Both the position numbers and the translations under genes were made by a program. From Shewanella zhangzhouensis (lineage in GTDB: Bacteria; Pseudomonadota; Gammaproteobacteria; Enterobacterales; Shewanellaceae), in assembly GCF_019457615.1 (NCBI RefSeq), contig NZ_CP080414.1, positions 2,726,501-2,790,500 on the forward strand: 64,000 nt of DNA, written 5' to 3'. Positions within the stretch are counted from its first letter, which is position 1; every line of letters begins with the position of its first letter. Shown here in pieces: positions 17,572-26,902 of the stretch. The notes beneath the pieces were generated by a model, which saw only the letters and a program-made list of their open reading frames with translations, was not told the DNA's origin and searched no databases.

Positions 17572-18372
17572 ATGAACCGATATTCAAACGCCTTTGCCCG
17601 ATTAAAAGCCGAATCACGGGGCGCCTTCGTGCCTTTCGTCACCCTGGGGGACCCGGGCATTGAGGAGAGTCTCGCGATTATTGATGCCCTGGTCGAAGGC
17701 GGCGCCGATTGTCTGGAGCTGGGTTTTCCCTTCTCCGACCCCCTCGCCGATGGTCCTGTGATCCAGGGTGCCAATATCCGCGCCCTGGCGGCCGGAACTA
17801 CGCCGGACACCTGTTTCAGGATGATTGAACAAATCCGCGCCAAATATCCTGAGCTGCCCATCGGTCTCTTACTGTACGCCAATTTGGTATTTGCCAACGG
17901 CATAGAGGCGTTTTACCGCCGCGCCAAGGCCGCCGGAGTGGACTCAGTGCTGATTGCCGATGTACCTGCAGAAGAGTCGGCGCCTTTCGTTGCCGCCGCC
18001 AGAGCCGAAGGCATAGCACCGATTTTTATTGCGCCTCCCAATGCCGACGCCGATACCCTGCGCCTGGTGGCGTCACTTGGCGAAGGTTACACCTACCTCT
18101 TATCCCGCGCCGGGGTGACAGGTGCCGATAACAAGGCAGGTATGCCACTGGACTCTGTGCTGTCGGCCCTGAAGGAATTCAATGCACCGCCACCACTGCT
18201 GGGCTTTGGCATTGCCGAACCCTCACAGGTTAAGGAAGCGATCGCCGCGGGCGCCGCCGGTGCCATTTCCGGCTCCGCCGTGGTCAAGCGTATTGACGCC
18301 TTGAAAGACGACATGCCTAAGCTCCTGGCAGAGCTCAAATCCTTTGCCAGCGCCATGAAGGCTGCCACCTGA
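17572..18372 (+). CDS. trpA: Tryptophan synthase alpha chain
   Basis: A 266-residue TIM barrel that cleaves indole-3-glycerol phosphate. The catalytic pair falls at the canonical numbers: Glu49 (LELGFPFSDP) and Asp60 (PLADGPVIQ). FVTLGDPG near residues 22-29 and GFGIAEPSQV near 204-213 are typical. An AAGGAG site precedes the ATG. It is the last gene of the operon and is followed by a strong terminator. Confidence 0.96.
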   Translation: MNRYSNAFARLKAESRGAFVPFVTLGDPGIEESLAIIDALVEGGADCLELGFPFSDPLADGPVIQGANIRALAAGTTPDTCFRMIEQIRAKYPELPIGLLLYANLVFANGIEAFYRRAKAAGVDSVLIADVPAEESAPFVAAARAEGIAPIFIAPPNADADTLRLVASLGEGYTYLLSRAGVTGADNKAGMPLDSVLSALKEFNAPPPLLGFGIAEPSQVKEAIAAGAAGAISGSAVVKRIDALKDDMPKLLAELKSFASAMKAAT

Positions 18373-18422
18373 CGCGCTAAAACACGCAGTTTTCCCTCAT
18401 AAGACGGGAGAAGACAATCTAC

Positions 18423-18446
18423 ACAGCGGGCTTGCCCGCTGTTTTT
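18423..18446 (+). terminator. trp operon terminator
   Basis: ACAGCGGGC / TT / GCCCGCTGT followed by TTTTT, 50 bases after the trpA stop. Confidence 0.88.
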
Positions 18447-18622
18447 GCAGGAATTCAGCGCCGCAGCGGCTGTGGAGGTAAGAAAGTCCATGGGCAACTG
18501 CAATAGATTGATTTTTCAGGCAGCAATGCCGGGAAGGTTGACTCTCAGTGACAGCTGAAATACAACTTAGTCTATCCGGCACCATTCGGCTCAATGCCGA
18601 AGCAGCAGCTAAGGAGTGGCCC

Positions 18623-19156
18623 ATGGCCAAGGCACTGCTAGTGATAGATGTTCAACAACTGCTTTTTGAAGGCGCCACGCCGCCATTTGATTCCGCCAAT
18701 ATCATACAGCGTATCAACCAGTTAACCCAAACCGCCCGCGTAAAAGGCGCTGTGGTTATCTTTATCCAGCATGAACAGCCAGGCACCCCCATCGCCCGCG
18801 ACACAGAGGGCTGGCAGTTGGTGAGTGGTCTAATTCAGGACGAGAACGACTACTTCGTGGGTAAAACCACCCCGGACAGTTTTCAGGGAACCGGGCTTAA
18901 GGCCTTACTGGATGAACTGGATGTGGATGCACTGGCCATTTGCGGCTATGCCAGTGAGTTTTGCGTTGATACCACGGTGAGACGCGCCCTGGCGCTGGGA
19001 TACCCCGTGGACCTTATCAGCGATGCGCACACTACAGCGGACAAGGCGCATCTGGATGCCAAAATCATCATTGCCCACGAAAATGCGACCCTCTGCAGTA
19101 TCAAAAGCTTCGGGGTTGTAGCTTCAGCCGTGAATGCAAATGACTGGCAGCCGTAA
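18623..19156 (+). CDS. Isochorismatase-family cysteine hydrolase
   Basis: A 177-residue alpha/beta hydrolase of the isochorismatase / nicotinamidase superfamily. The catalytic triad is visible: Asp9 (LLVIDVQ), Lys81 (VGKTTPDSF) and Cys114 (GYASEFCVDTT). I chose ATG at 18623 because AAGGAG (18611-18616) lies 6 bases upstream; the open frame extends further to a GTG at 18548. The substrate is not deducible. It is monocistronic and converges on an alpha/beta hydrolase gene. Confidence 0.85.
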   Translation: MAKALLVIDVQQLLFEGATPPFDSANIIQRINQLTQTARVKGAVVIFIQHEQPGTPIARDTEGWQLVSGLIQDENDYFVGKTTPDSFQGTGLKALLDELDVDALAICGYASEFCVDTTVRRALALGYPVDLISDAHTTADKAHLDAKIIIAHENATLCSIKSFGVVASAVNANDWQP

Positions 19157-19204
19157 GTGACATCTCTGAGAAACCGGCTGCCAGACTAAGCTGTAAATCT
19201 CCCC

Positions 19205-19238
19205 AATCAACGGCCACTGAATGTGGCCATTGATTTTT
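19205..19238. terminator. Terminator between convergent hydrolase genes
   Basis: AATCAA-C-GGCCAC / TGAAT / GTGGCC-A-TTGATT with a single C/A mismatch, followed by TTT on the plus strand. Confidence 0.75.
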
Positions 19239-19275
19239 ACCCGCCCCGTTTTTAGCTCCGGGCATGCTTTCAAGC

Positions 19276-20532
19276 TTATTTCGACGCAGGAACTCCCGTG
19301 TGATTACTGTCAGCTTGGGGTTCAGCAGCTGCATGGGGCTCAAGCCAAAGCGGCGATTCGGGTGTGATGGGGCCTGATATTGAGGCTGTGTGGGCTGCCC
19401 CTTGCCAGGCACTTTGCCAATTATCCAAAGCGGCCGCCAGTGCAACGCCCTGTACTTCGGTCAGGATACCGTTATGACCGGCAATCACCCCATCGGCAAC
19501 CGCCAGTACCCATACAGCCTGACGGTTGGCATCCTCACAGCTTTGCACCGTTTTTCGGGCGTGCAGACGGGCGCGGATCTTCCAGCCAGGGCCATCCAGC
19601 ACCTGCATACAGCCGGGTTTGGCATCGTGGTCCTGCAGCGCCTTGGGAAGAGCGAGTTTGCGGCTGCAATCCCGCCCCGGACAGGGGTCAATATCGTGGG
19701 TAATAGCCCAGGAGTTGCCCACGGCGCGCTCTCCTTCCTTGAGCCAATTGAAGGCCTCCAGCACAGCAAAATCCGTTTTGGACTGCAGCACCAGCATGGC
19801 TGGCCCGGCATTGTCTGGGCCACGCCATTTATCCAGCGGTTGATATTCCCTGGCGGAGGCCGCGGGATTAAGCAGCACGGTAAGATGCCGCTCCCCCTGC
19901 CCCTTTGCCAGATTCTCCAGCAGGCTTTGCTTGCGGGCATGGAGCGCCACCACGCCACCGAGGCTGTGGCCTATCAGGGTATAGCGTCCCAGGATACCTT
20001 CATCCGCGAGGGTGTCGAGCTCAGCCAATAACGGCCTGACGCCATGTTCTCCTACCCGCTTTGCCACGCGTTTGCTGGTGAATATGGTGGGAAAGTCCAG
20101 CGGCTCAACCACGCTGTCGGGGTCGTCAGAGCCGTCAAGCCAAAAGGGGTCGTACTGGTCGCCGCGCCAACCGATATAGAGACCCAGCAGCGTCGGGTTA
20201 GTCGCCGACATCTGTTGGTAAAAACGCTGAAAGGCGACAAAGTTATCGTCATTTGGCGCTGCATTGTGGTGCCAGCCGTGGATAAAAATCAGCAGGTCTG
20301 AACCCGGCGTCGTCCTTAGACGAGCCTTGAGCGCATCAAACTGGGCGGGCAGATGCATTTGCCCGTCATCATTGAATTCGATGACGTGGAAATTGGCTAG
20401 GGACTGTTCTGGCAAAACAGGATGGTAGGCAATATCTGGGATACGTGTGGACCAAACGGACAGCCCAAGCAGCACAATCAGGGCAAATTTTACGGCCGCG
20501 ATGCCTTTCAACCACTTACGCAAAACACACAT
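19276..20532 (-). CDS. Membrane-anchored alpha/beta hydrolase
   Basis: A protein of about 418 residues. One N-terminal hydrophobic segment (about residues 9-27 from MCVLRKWLKG) would anchor or export it. The hydrolase fold shows FIHGWHHNA (oxyanion region) and the nucleophile elbow GHSLGG with Ser near residue 190. The region after it (NPAASAREYQPLDKW) fits lipase-like serine hydrolases of unknown substrate. The start is uncertain: ATG at 20532 or an upstream TTG at 20544, neither with a strong ribosome binding site. No partner genes are adjacent. Confidence 0.7.
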   Translation of the reverse strand: MCVLRKWLKGIAAVKFALIVLLGLSVWSTRIPDIAYHPVLPEQSLANFHVIEFNDDGQMHLPAQFDALKARLRTTPGSDLLIFIHGWHHNAAPNDDNFVAFQRFYQQMSATNPTLLGLYIGWRGDQYDPFWLDGSDDPDSVVEPLDFPTIFTSKRVAKRVGEHGVRPLLAELDTLADEGILGRYTLIGHSLGGVVALHARKQSLLENLAKGQGERHLTVLLNPAASAREYQPLDKWRGPDNAGPAMLVLQSKTDFAVLEAFNWLKEGERAVGNSWAITHDIDPCPGRDCSRKLALPKALQDHDAKPGCMQVLDGPGWKIRARLHARKTVQSCEDANRQAVWVLAVADGVIAGHNGILTEVQGVALAAALDNWQSAWQGAAHTASISGPITPESPLWLEPHAAAEPQADSNHTGVPASK

Positions 20533-20714
20533 CCACAAGATCAAAACCCCTGCTGGGGCGGGCGGCCATTATAGAGGTGTGAGCTGGGTTTCACCAGCGG
20601 GTAAAGTGCCATACCCAGCGGCCAATCCCCATGTTACACTCGGTTTCTCGCTGACGGCACAACACAAGCTTTCCGGCCGTCAAAGGCTTACACTTTCGGA
20701 CTTCACAGGACGCC

Positions 20715-21260
20715 ATGAAACAGCTGCTCGATTTTTTACCGCTTCTGGTCTTTTTCGCCGTTTACAAGTTTTTTGATATTTATGCCGCCACTGGCGCCCT
20801 GATTGTCGCGACGCTTATCCAGCTCATCGCCACCTATGCGCTGTATAAAAAAATCGAAAAAATGCACCTGATCACCTTTGCCCTGGTGGCCAGCTTCGGT
20901 ACCGCTACCCTGATTTTCCACGATGATGCCTTTATCAAGTGGAAGGTGACCATAGTCTATGCCCTGTTCGCCATCGCCCTCATTGCAGGGCAGTTTCTGG
21001 GGAAGCCCATTCTCAAATCCATGCTCGGTCAGGAAATGCCGGTAGACGATAAGATTTGGGCCAGACTCACCTGGTACTGGGTGCTGTTTTTTGTCGCCTG
21101 TGGGCTTATCAACATCTATGTGGCTTTCAGTCTGTCCCAGGAAACCTGGGTGAACTTCAAAGTATTCGGGCTGACCGCCGCCACTCTGGTGAACACACTG
21201 CTTACCGTGGTTTACCTGTTCAAACATCTTCCCGAAGATAAAAAGAAGGAACTCAAATAA
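20715..21260 (+). CDS. yciB: Inner-membrane protein YciB (intracellular septation protein A family)
   Basis: A 181-residue integral membrane protein with about five transmembrane segments. MKQLLDFLPLLVFFAVYKF at the N-terminus is the family signature. YciB/IspA proteins affect cell-envelope synthesis and septation and interact with elongation and division proteins in E. coli. An AGGA site precedes the ATG. Its TAA shares a base with the ATG of yciI (TAATG), so yciB-yciI-xthA form a tightly coupled trio. Confidence 0.92.
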   Translation: MKQLLDFLPLLVFFAVYKFFDIYAATGALIVATLIQLIATYALYKKIEKMHLITFALVASFGTATLIFHDDAFIKWKVTIVYALFAIALIAGQFLGKPILKSMLGQEMPVDDKIWARLTWYWVLFFVACGLINIYVAFSLSQETWVNFKVFGLTAATLVNTLLTVVYLFKHLPEDKKKELK

Positions 21261-21559
21261 TGTGGTACATGATTTCATCCCAGGACGTTGCCAACAGTCT
21301 CGAAAAACGCCTTGCCGCCCGTCCTGCACACCTGGCGCGCCTGCAGGAACTGGCCGATGAGGGTCGCCTGATGATTGCCGGTCCTCACCCGGCTATCGAC
21401 AGCGATAACCCAGGTGAAGCGGGCTTCACCGGCTCTCTGGTAGTGGCCGAATTTGAATCACTGGAGCTCGCCCAGGCATGGGCCGATGCCGATCCTTACA
21501 TTGCCGCAGGCGTGTATGAAAAGGTGATCGTAAAACCATTTAAGCGAGTGTTGCCCTGA
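21260..21559 (+). CDS. yciI: YciI family protein
   Basis: A 99-residue ferredoxin-like-fold protein. MWYMISSQDV..RPAHLARLQ and GRLMIAGPHPA match YciI, whose conserved His and Asp form a putative active site; the reaction is unknown. It overlaps its neighbours by one base on each side (TAATG and TGATG), and its position beside yciB is conserved in gammaproteobacteria. Confidence 0.92.
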   Translation: MWYMISSQDVANSLEKRLAARPAHLARLQELADEGRLMIAGPHPAIDSDNPGEAGFTGSLVVAEFESLELAQAWADADPYIAAGVYEKVIVKPFKRVLP

Positions 21560-22365
21560 TGAAGGTCGTTTCCTTTAACATCAATGGCCTGCGGTCGCGC
21601 CTGCATCAACTTCAAGCGCTGATTGATACCCAGGCGCCTGATATCATCGGCCTGCAGGAAACCAAGGTACACGACGAAGCCTTTCCCCTCGCCGATGTCG
21701 AGGCCATGGGTTACAAGGTTTATTACCATGGTGGCAAGGCCCATTACGGTGTGGCGCTGCTGTCGAAGGTTGAACCCGAATCCGTGGAAAAGGGTTACCC
21801 ATGGGATGCAGAAGATGCCCAAAGACGGATGATCATCGGAAAATTCCGTCAGCCAAACGGCCGCATGCTTACCGTGATGAACGGCTACTTCCCCCAGGGT
21901 GAGAGCCGGGATCATGAAATCAAGTTTCCGGCCAAGCGTAAGTTTTATGCCGATCTCCAGCGCCTCCTGACCGAATCCTACAGCTGCGATGATGACATCA
22001 TCATCATGGGGGATATCAACATATCTCCATTGGATTTGGACATAGGCATTGGTCCGGACAATGCCAAACGCTGGCTCAGAACCGGTAAGTGCAGTTTCCT
22101 GCCGGAAGAGCGCGAGTGGCTGCAAACCCTGAAAGACTGGGGATTTGACGACAGCTTCCGGGTACTGCACCCCGAAAAAGACGCCACCTATTCCTGGTTC
22201 GATTACCGCAGCAAGGGCTTTGATGATAACCGCGGGCTGCGTATCGATGTGATCATGACGACCAGGTCACTCACAGACCGGCTGGTTGCGTCCGGTGTGG
22301 ATTACCATATTCGCGCCATGGAAAAGCCATCGGATCACGCCCCCGTCTGGAGCGAGTTCGAGTAA
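21559..22365 (+). CDS. xthA: Exodeoxyribonuclease III
   Basis: A 268-residue AP endonuclease / 3'-5' exonuclease of base-excision repair. Metal and catalytic residues are in place: Glu34 (IGLQETK), Asp152 and Asn154 (MGDINISP), and Asp259-His260 (SDHAPVW). The length equals that of E. coli XthA. Its start overlaps the yciI stop by one base. A 13-bp terminator stem follows. Confidence 0.96.
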   Translation: MKVVSFNINGLRSRLHQLQALIDTQAPDIIGLQETKVHDEAFPLADVEAMGYKVYYHGGKAHYGVALLSKVEPESVEKGYPWDAEDAQRRMIIGKFRQPNGRMLTVMNGYFPQGESRDHEIKFPAKRKFYADLQRLLTESYSCDDDIIIMGDINISPLDLDIGIGPDNAKRWLRTGKCSFLPEEREWLQTLKDWGFDDSFRVLHPEKDATYSWFDYRSKGFDDNRGLRIDVIMTTRSLTDRLVASGVDYHIRAMEKPSDHAPVWSEFE

Positions 22366-22381
22366 GCCCTGGCTGTTCACC

Positions 22382-22412
22382 AAAAAAAGCGCCGATAAAC
22401 GGCGCTTTTTTT
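22382..22412. terminator. Terminator after xthA, usable in both directions
   Basis: A perfect 13-bp stem AAAAAAAGCGCCG / ATAAA / CGGCGCTTTTTTT, 17 bases past the xthA stop. It also lies 80 bases beyond the end of the convergent chemotaxis receptor gene. Confidence 0.92.
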
Positions 22413-22492
22413 ATACCTCTTACTAAATTTATGCCAGCGTTCAAGGACTAGAACTCGTGCAACAGAACCTATGCTGACACAGATATCTGTCA

Positions 22493-23932
22493 TCAGGTGC
22501 GGTACTGACCCAGGATATCCGTCAACGCCACCGAGGCCTGTGCCAGTTCATGGGCCAGCTCCAGAGCATTGTGCGCATTGTCACTGATAACGCCCGACTG
22601 GTTTCTGATTTCAGCAAGCTGCGATGCAATCTCACGGCACGCGACACTCTGCTCTTCGGCCGATGCAGCTATATGGCTTGCCATGTCAAACACCTGATTG
22701 ATGGAGTCTGCGATATTGCCTACATCCTCACCCACCAGCGAAACCGCACTCTTTCCCTGCTCTGCCCGGCTGACAATATCGCCGGTAATACCAGACAGCG
22801 CCTTACTGCCGGATTGCAGACTTTCAATCATGGATTGAATTTCCACGGTCGCCTGTTGGGTGCGGCCCGCCAGGGTACGGACTTCATCGGCGACCACCGC
22901 AAAGCCCCTTCCCTGCTCTCCTGCACGGGCAGCCTCAATGGCCGCGTTCAGGGCAAGCAGATTGGTTTGCTCTGAGATGCTGTCAATCACTGTGACCACG
23001 GCACTGATCTCGGTCGCTTCACGTGACAGCGCATCCACCGACGACGACGCATCCCCTATTTTGCCGGAGAGCTCGGCAATGCCGGATACCGTATTGGTGA
23101 TACGTTTTTGGCTTTCTTTTACTGCCCCTGCGTTGGAGCGGGTTTGGGTGGAGGTGGCCGAGGCGTTGGCGGAGACTTCTTCAATGGCCGACGTCATCTG
23201 CGACATGGCCACCGCCACTGAATCGAGAAACTCGTGTTGCCGTCTGGCGAGACTGTCACTGCTTTGGGCCTGATTGGAAAATGCCGAGGATGCGCGTTTC
23301 AGGGTGTCGGCGTTATTACGAATAGCAGAAAGCATATCACTCATGTTGTCGGCGCAGCGGTCAATTTCCCGGGCAATAAGGCTGAAGTCATCGGTGCCGA
23401 AAAAATTCAGACGCTGGGTCAGGTCGCCATCTGCCAAGCGCTTGATGGCCATGTACATATCCCAGAGGCCGCCCCCAAGGGAAGTGGACATCCAGTAGCT
23501 GAGCTGAAACAGCGGCAGCAGTCCCAGAGCGGCCCACCAGAGCATCATACCGGCATCGCTTCGGGACTCACTCTCCCATTCAGCCACGTTGCGGCTAAGC
23601 GCCAGCGGCGAGCCGGCCAGGTTGGTCACTGCCGTCACCGTGTTGCCTTTGCGGCCGCTCTGGCCAGACTGTGACAAACCATGGCGTGCGGCAAATGCCG
23701 AGAACGCGTCCCCCTGCAGATTGTTGGCCCGGGCGATTTCAGCGTAGGCATCGAGTGCGGCGCTGACCCGTGCTTCACTGGCGGATTCTATGGTTGTTAC
23801 CTGCAGACGATAATTCGCCAGCGCCACAATGGCTGTGATGGCAGCCACCATGGAGCATACCAACCAAAATTTACCGTTAAGACTGAATTTGATCAGAATC
23901 GCATCAATTTTACGAAAGGTTATTTGTTTCAT
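22493..23932 (-). CDS. Methyl-accepting chemotaxis protein
   Basis: A 479-residue receptor. Two membrane segments (about residues 22-40 and 128-148) flank a small periplasmic region of about 85 residues, followed by a HAMP domain and the cytoplasmic signalling helix. The conserved hairpin tip reads ISEQTNLLALNAAIEAARAG followed by GRGFAVVADEVRTLA. The periplasmic part is too small for a dCache or typical four-helix sensor, so the ligand is unknown. It stands alone, with an unusual set of inverted repeats around its likely -10 region. Confidence 0.9.
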   Translation of the reverse strand: MKQITFRKIDAILIKFSLNGKFWLVCSMVAAITAIVALANYRLQVTTIESASEARVSAALDAYAEIARANNLQGDAFSAFAARHGLSQSGQSGRKGNTVTAVTNLAGSPLALSRNVAEWESESRSDAGMMLWWAALGLLPLFQLSYWMSTSLGGGLWDMYMAIKRLADGDLTQRLNFFGTDDFSLIAREIDRCADNMSDMLSAIRNNADTLKRASSAFSNQAQSSDSLARRQHEFLDSVAVAMSQMTSAIEEVSANASATSTQTRSNAGAVKESQKRITNTVSGIAELSGKIGDASSSVDALSREATEISAVVTVIDSISEQTNLLALNAAIEAARAGEQGRGFAVVADEVRTLAGRTQQATVEIQSMIESLQSGSKALSGITGDIVSRAEQGKSAVSLVGEDVGNIADSINQVFDMASHIAASAEEQSVACREIASQLAEIRNQSGVISDNAHNALELAHELAQASVALTDILGQYRT

Positions 23933-23946
23933 TGATTATTCTCCGG

Positions 23947-23992
23947 CCCGGTCAGCGTTCCCGGTCATGGGTAAGTATAGATGGTGACCGGG
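23947..23992 (-). promoter_or_regulatory. Repeat cluster in the chemotaxis receptor promoter
   Basis: CCCGGTCA occurs at 23947-23954 and 23960-23967, and its inverse TGACCGGG at 23985-23992. Between the inverted copies the minus strand reads TATACT (23979-23974), a good -10 box. This suggests an operator around the promoter, or a hairpin in the 5' region. Confidence 0.45.
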
Positions 23993-24052
23993 CGGACCTG
24001 AGCCAAGCTGCGTATTTCGCCATGGCAATGTTAAATCATCAGAATGTGAGGC

Positions 24053-24517
24053 TCACTCTGTTACAGCAACTGGCATGTAGCGAGCCAGCAAGCCAGAGAG
24101 AAGACTCATGGCGTATCCCATTACCGCACCCACGAGTAGCGGTGGCAACACCACCAGGAAATCGCCATTTAAGGCAAACATGGCGCAGCAACCCAAAAAG
24201 GTACCGGGAATAAAGGCGAGCAGGCGTTTACTGGCCTGCAGGCACATAAACGCAGTCACTATGCCGGTGAGAATGGCTGCACTGTACCCCATGGTCAACA
24301 CTTCAGCGCCATGGAGAATAAGCCACGCCCAGAACACCCCCGAAAGGGTGGTAGCCCAGGTGGACATGACGCCTCGCGGGCTCAGTTCCCCTTGGGCAAA
24401 ATAAGCACTGCATCCCAGAAACCCCACCCAGGTTACCCAGGAAAGTTGGCCGGATACCGCCACCCATAAGGCAGCAAGTAAACCGGCGGCCAGCGCCACT
24501 GGCAATCGTTCAAACAT
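24053..24517 (-). CDS. DUF1097 family membrane protein
   Basis: A 154-residue, very hydrophobic protein with about five predicted transmembrane helices. Segments such as WVTWVGFLGCSAYFAQG and GTFLGCCAMFALNG match the DUF1097 family (E. coli YcdZ-like). Function is unknown. It is a single gene between the chemotaxis receptor and a metallo-hydrolase. Confidence 0.75.
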   Translation of the reverse strand: MFERLPVALAAGLLAALWVAVSGQLSWVTWVGFLGCSAYFAQGELSPRGVMSTWATTLSGVFWAWLILHGAEVLTMGYSAAILTGIVTAFMCLQASKRLLAFIPGTFLGCCAMFALNGDFLVVLPPLLVGAVMGYAMSLLSGLLARYMPVAVTE

Positions 24518-24691
24518 AGTTGGACCCCGTTGTCTTTGTGTTATGGCGCTAACAATAAGGCAAACTGCAGTGTGAAAAACTGATCTGGTTCCAAAAAGTG
24601 TAATTAAATTACCAAATAAGCATCACTGTTTAGTCAGAAGAGGCTGCCGCCGACAGACAATGAATGGACTGAGGGAAGAGACTAGGAATCA

Positions 24692-24723
24692 GTGGCTCCG
24701 ATAACATCAATCTCACGGAGCCA
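24692..24723. repeat. Inverted repeat downstream of the ycbL-type gene
   Basis: GTGGCTCCG and CGGAGCCAC, perfect 9-bp arms with a 14-base spacer, 20 bases past the metallo-hydrolase stop. There is no T-run, so it is not a standard intrinsic terminator; it may act as a 3'-end stabiliser. Confidence 0.6.
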
Positions 24724-24742
24724 CGATGGGGATAATCAGGTA

Positions 24743-25387
24743 TTAACCCAGCAGCTGATCGGCCACAAAGGGGTTATGAGCCCGCTCTTCGGCAAAGGTA
24801 GACATGGGCCCATGGCCGGGTATGAAGGCCACCTCTTTACCCAGTGGCCAAAGCTTGGTGGTGATGGAATTGATGAGTGCTTTGTGGTCTGAACCGGGGA
24901 AGTCGGTTCGGCCAATGGAGCCACGAAATAGCACATCCCCCACCAGGGCCAACTTGGTGACGGGTTCAAAAAACACCAGGTGTCCGGGCGTATGCCCTGG
25001 ACAATGCACCACATCCAGGGCTACATCGCCAATGTGCAGACTCTCGCCTTCCTCGAGGTAACGGGACGGGGCGAAGGCATCGCAATGGGCAAAGCCAAAG
25101 TTTTGGCTCTGACGGGGCAGGTTTTCCAACCAGAAGGCATCATCCACATGGGGGCCTTCAATGGCGACGCCGGTTTCCTTGGCCAGTTTGGCAGCCCCGC
25201 CCACATGGTCTATGTGGCCATGGGTCAGCAAAATTTTATCCAATGTCAGCCCATGTTTTTCCAGCGCCTCGTAAATCCGCTCGAGGTTTCCACCCGGGTC
25301 AACCACCGCAGCCTTGCGGGTGTTTTCACACCAAATGAGAGTGCAATTTTGCTGAAAAGGCGTCACGGGAATTATCTGGTATTTCAT
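24743..25387 (-). CDS. ycbL: Glyoxalase II-like metallo-beta-lactamase-fold hydrolase (YcbL type)
   Basis: A 214-residue MBL-fold protein. The metal motif THGHIDHVGG gives His56, His58, Asp60 and His61; CPGHTPGH and PGHGP supply further ligands. Length and pattern fit the YcbL group (type II glyoxalase-like), which hydrolyses S-lactoylglutathione weakly in Salmonella. It is divergent from the S33-type peptidase gene. Confidence 0.85.
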   Translation of the reverse strand: MKYQIIPVTPFQQNCTLIWCENTRKAAVVDPGGNLERIYEALEKHGLTLDKILLTHGHIDHVGGAAKLAKETGVAIEGPHVDDAFWLENLPRQSQNFGFAHCDAFAPSRYLEEGESLHIGDVALDVVHCPGHTPGHLVFFEPVTKLALVGDVLFRGSIGRTDFPGSDHKALINSITTKLWPLGKEVAFIPGHGPMSTFAEERAHNPFVADQLLG

Positions 25388-25559
25388 AGTCGCATTCTCT
25401 TTTGTATTTTGGGCGCTAGATTAAGTGATTCTAGCCATTGTGTGCCAGTTTTCCCGGGCAGAAATTGATCTTGATAGGGCTTTGGCAAGATTGATGACTT
25501 GCCAGACAGAGGCATTTGTATACAATCCGCAACAAGATGCCAGCCAAAGAGTCCTGCCC

Positions 25560-26879
25560 ATGTCTGTTTCAAGCAAACACCCCAATGCCACAGCGTCAAC
25601 GTCCACCCTTCCACAGATGATTGCGGAAAAGCTTACCTTTACCCTGCCCCTGGATTACCAGGACAGCTCCAAAGGGACCATTAACGTCTTTGCCCGTACC
25701 CTGGTACACAAGGATAAGCAACATCTGGAGTTGCCCTGGCTGGTGTATTTCCAGGGCGGCCCCGGCTTTGCCGCCCAGCGCCCGGTCAGTCACAGTGGCT
25801 GGATTAAACGGGCGCTGACAGAATATCGGGTACTGCTGCTCGACCAGCGCGGCACAGGGCTGTCCTCCCCTGTAAACGCCACAAGCCTTGCACATCTGGA
25901 TGATGCAGGGAAAGCGGACTATCTCAGTCACTTCCGCGCCGATAACATTATCAGAGACGCAGAAGCGATTCGCGCCATCTTAAGCCCCGATACACCCTGG
26001 ACCATTCTCGGCCAGAGTTTTGGCGGCTTTTGTGTGCTCAGGTACTTGAGCGTTGCCGCCCATGGCCTGAAAGAAGCCTATATTACAGGCGGCATTCCCC
26101 CCCTTGAGCGCAGTGCCGACGAGGTTTACCGGGCGACCTATAAACGGGTATTGCAGAAGAATCGCGACTTCCATCAACGCTTCCCGGATGCGGCCTCATT
26201 ACTTGCTGATTTGCACCGATACATGCTCGAGCACCCGGTCTTATTACCGTCTGGACAGCAATTAACACCGCAGATGTTACAGCTGCTGGGGATACATCTG
26301 GGGATGGAGGATGGGCCAGAGGGCGTATATTACCTGCTGGAGCAGGCATTGCAGTTCACGCCCTCAGGGGAGCGCATCAACCCGCTTTTTGTCGAGCGTT
26401 TTGGGCAGATGCTGGATTACAACACCAATCCTCTCTTTGCAGTGCTCCATGAGGCCATTTACTGCCAGCAGCAGGCGTCCAATTGGGCGGCGCACAGGAT
26501 TCGCGCTGAATATCCGCAGTTTGACGCAGCGCCCCCTGCACCTCTGCTGCTCACAGGCGAGATGATTTTCCCCTGGATGTTTGACTGCTTTGAACACCTC
26601 AAACCACTGAAAGGATGCGCGGAGTTGCTCGCGGCAAAAGCGGATTGGCCGCCACTCTATGACAAAGCCGTGCTCGCCAACAATACCGTGCCGGTTGCGG
26701 CGGCCATTTACAGTGAAGACATGTTTGTTGAAATGGACTACAGCCTGGAAACCGCCAAACAGGTGGCCAATCTCAAGTATTGGCTGACCTCAGAATACGA
26801 GCACAATGGCATTCGTATGGATGGTGAACGCATTCTCGATCGCCTCATCGCCATCAATCGCGGCGCCTGTTTACGCTAG
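25560..26879 (+). CDS. S33-type alpha/beta-hydrolase peptidase (proline iminopeptidase-like)
   Basis: A 439-residue cytoplasmic protein. FQGGPGF (about residues 64-70) replaces the HGGPG of the family, followed by LLDQRGTGLS (93-102), diagnostic of prolyl aminopeptidases, and the nucleophile GQSFGG with Ser153. I chose ATG at 25560 with AAAGAG upstream; the frame is open to 25425, but that part looks non-coding and lies in the divergent promoter region. It probably removes N-terminal residues, often Pro, from small peptides. Confidence 0.82.
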   Translation: MSVSSKHPNATASTSTLPQMIAEKLTFTLPLDYQDSSKGTINVFARTLVHKDKQHLELPWLVYFQGGPGFAAQRPVSHSGWIKRALTEYRVLLLDQRGTGLSSPVNATSLAHLDDAGKADYLSHFRADNIIRDAEAIRAILSPDTPWTILGQSFGGFCVLRYLSVAAHGLKEAYITGGIPPLERSADEVYRATYKRVLQKNRDFHQRFPDAASLLADLHRYMLEHPVLLPSGQQLTPQMLQLLGIHLGMEDGPEGVYYLLEQALQFTPSGERINPLFVERFGQMLDYNTNPLFAVLHEAIYCQQQASNWAAHRIRAEYPQFDAAPPAPLLLTGEMIFPWMFDCFEHLKPLKGCAELLAAKADWPPLYDKAVLANNTVPVAAAIYSEDMFVEMDYSLETAKQVANLKYWLTSEYEHNGIRMDGERILDRLIAINRGACLR

Positions 26880-26902
26880 TCATTCGGCGCTCAGGTGATT
26901 TT

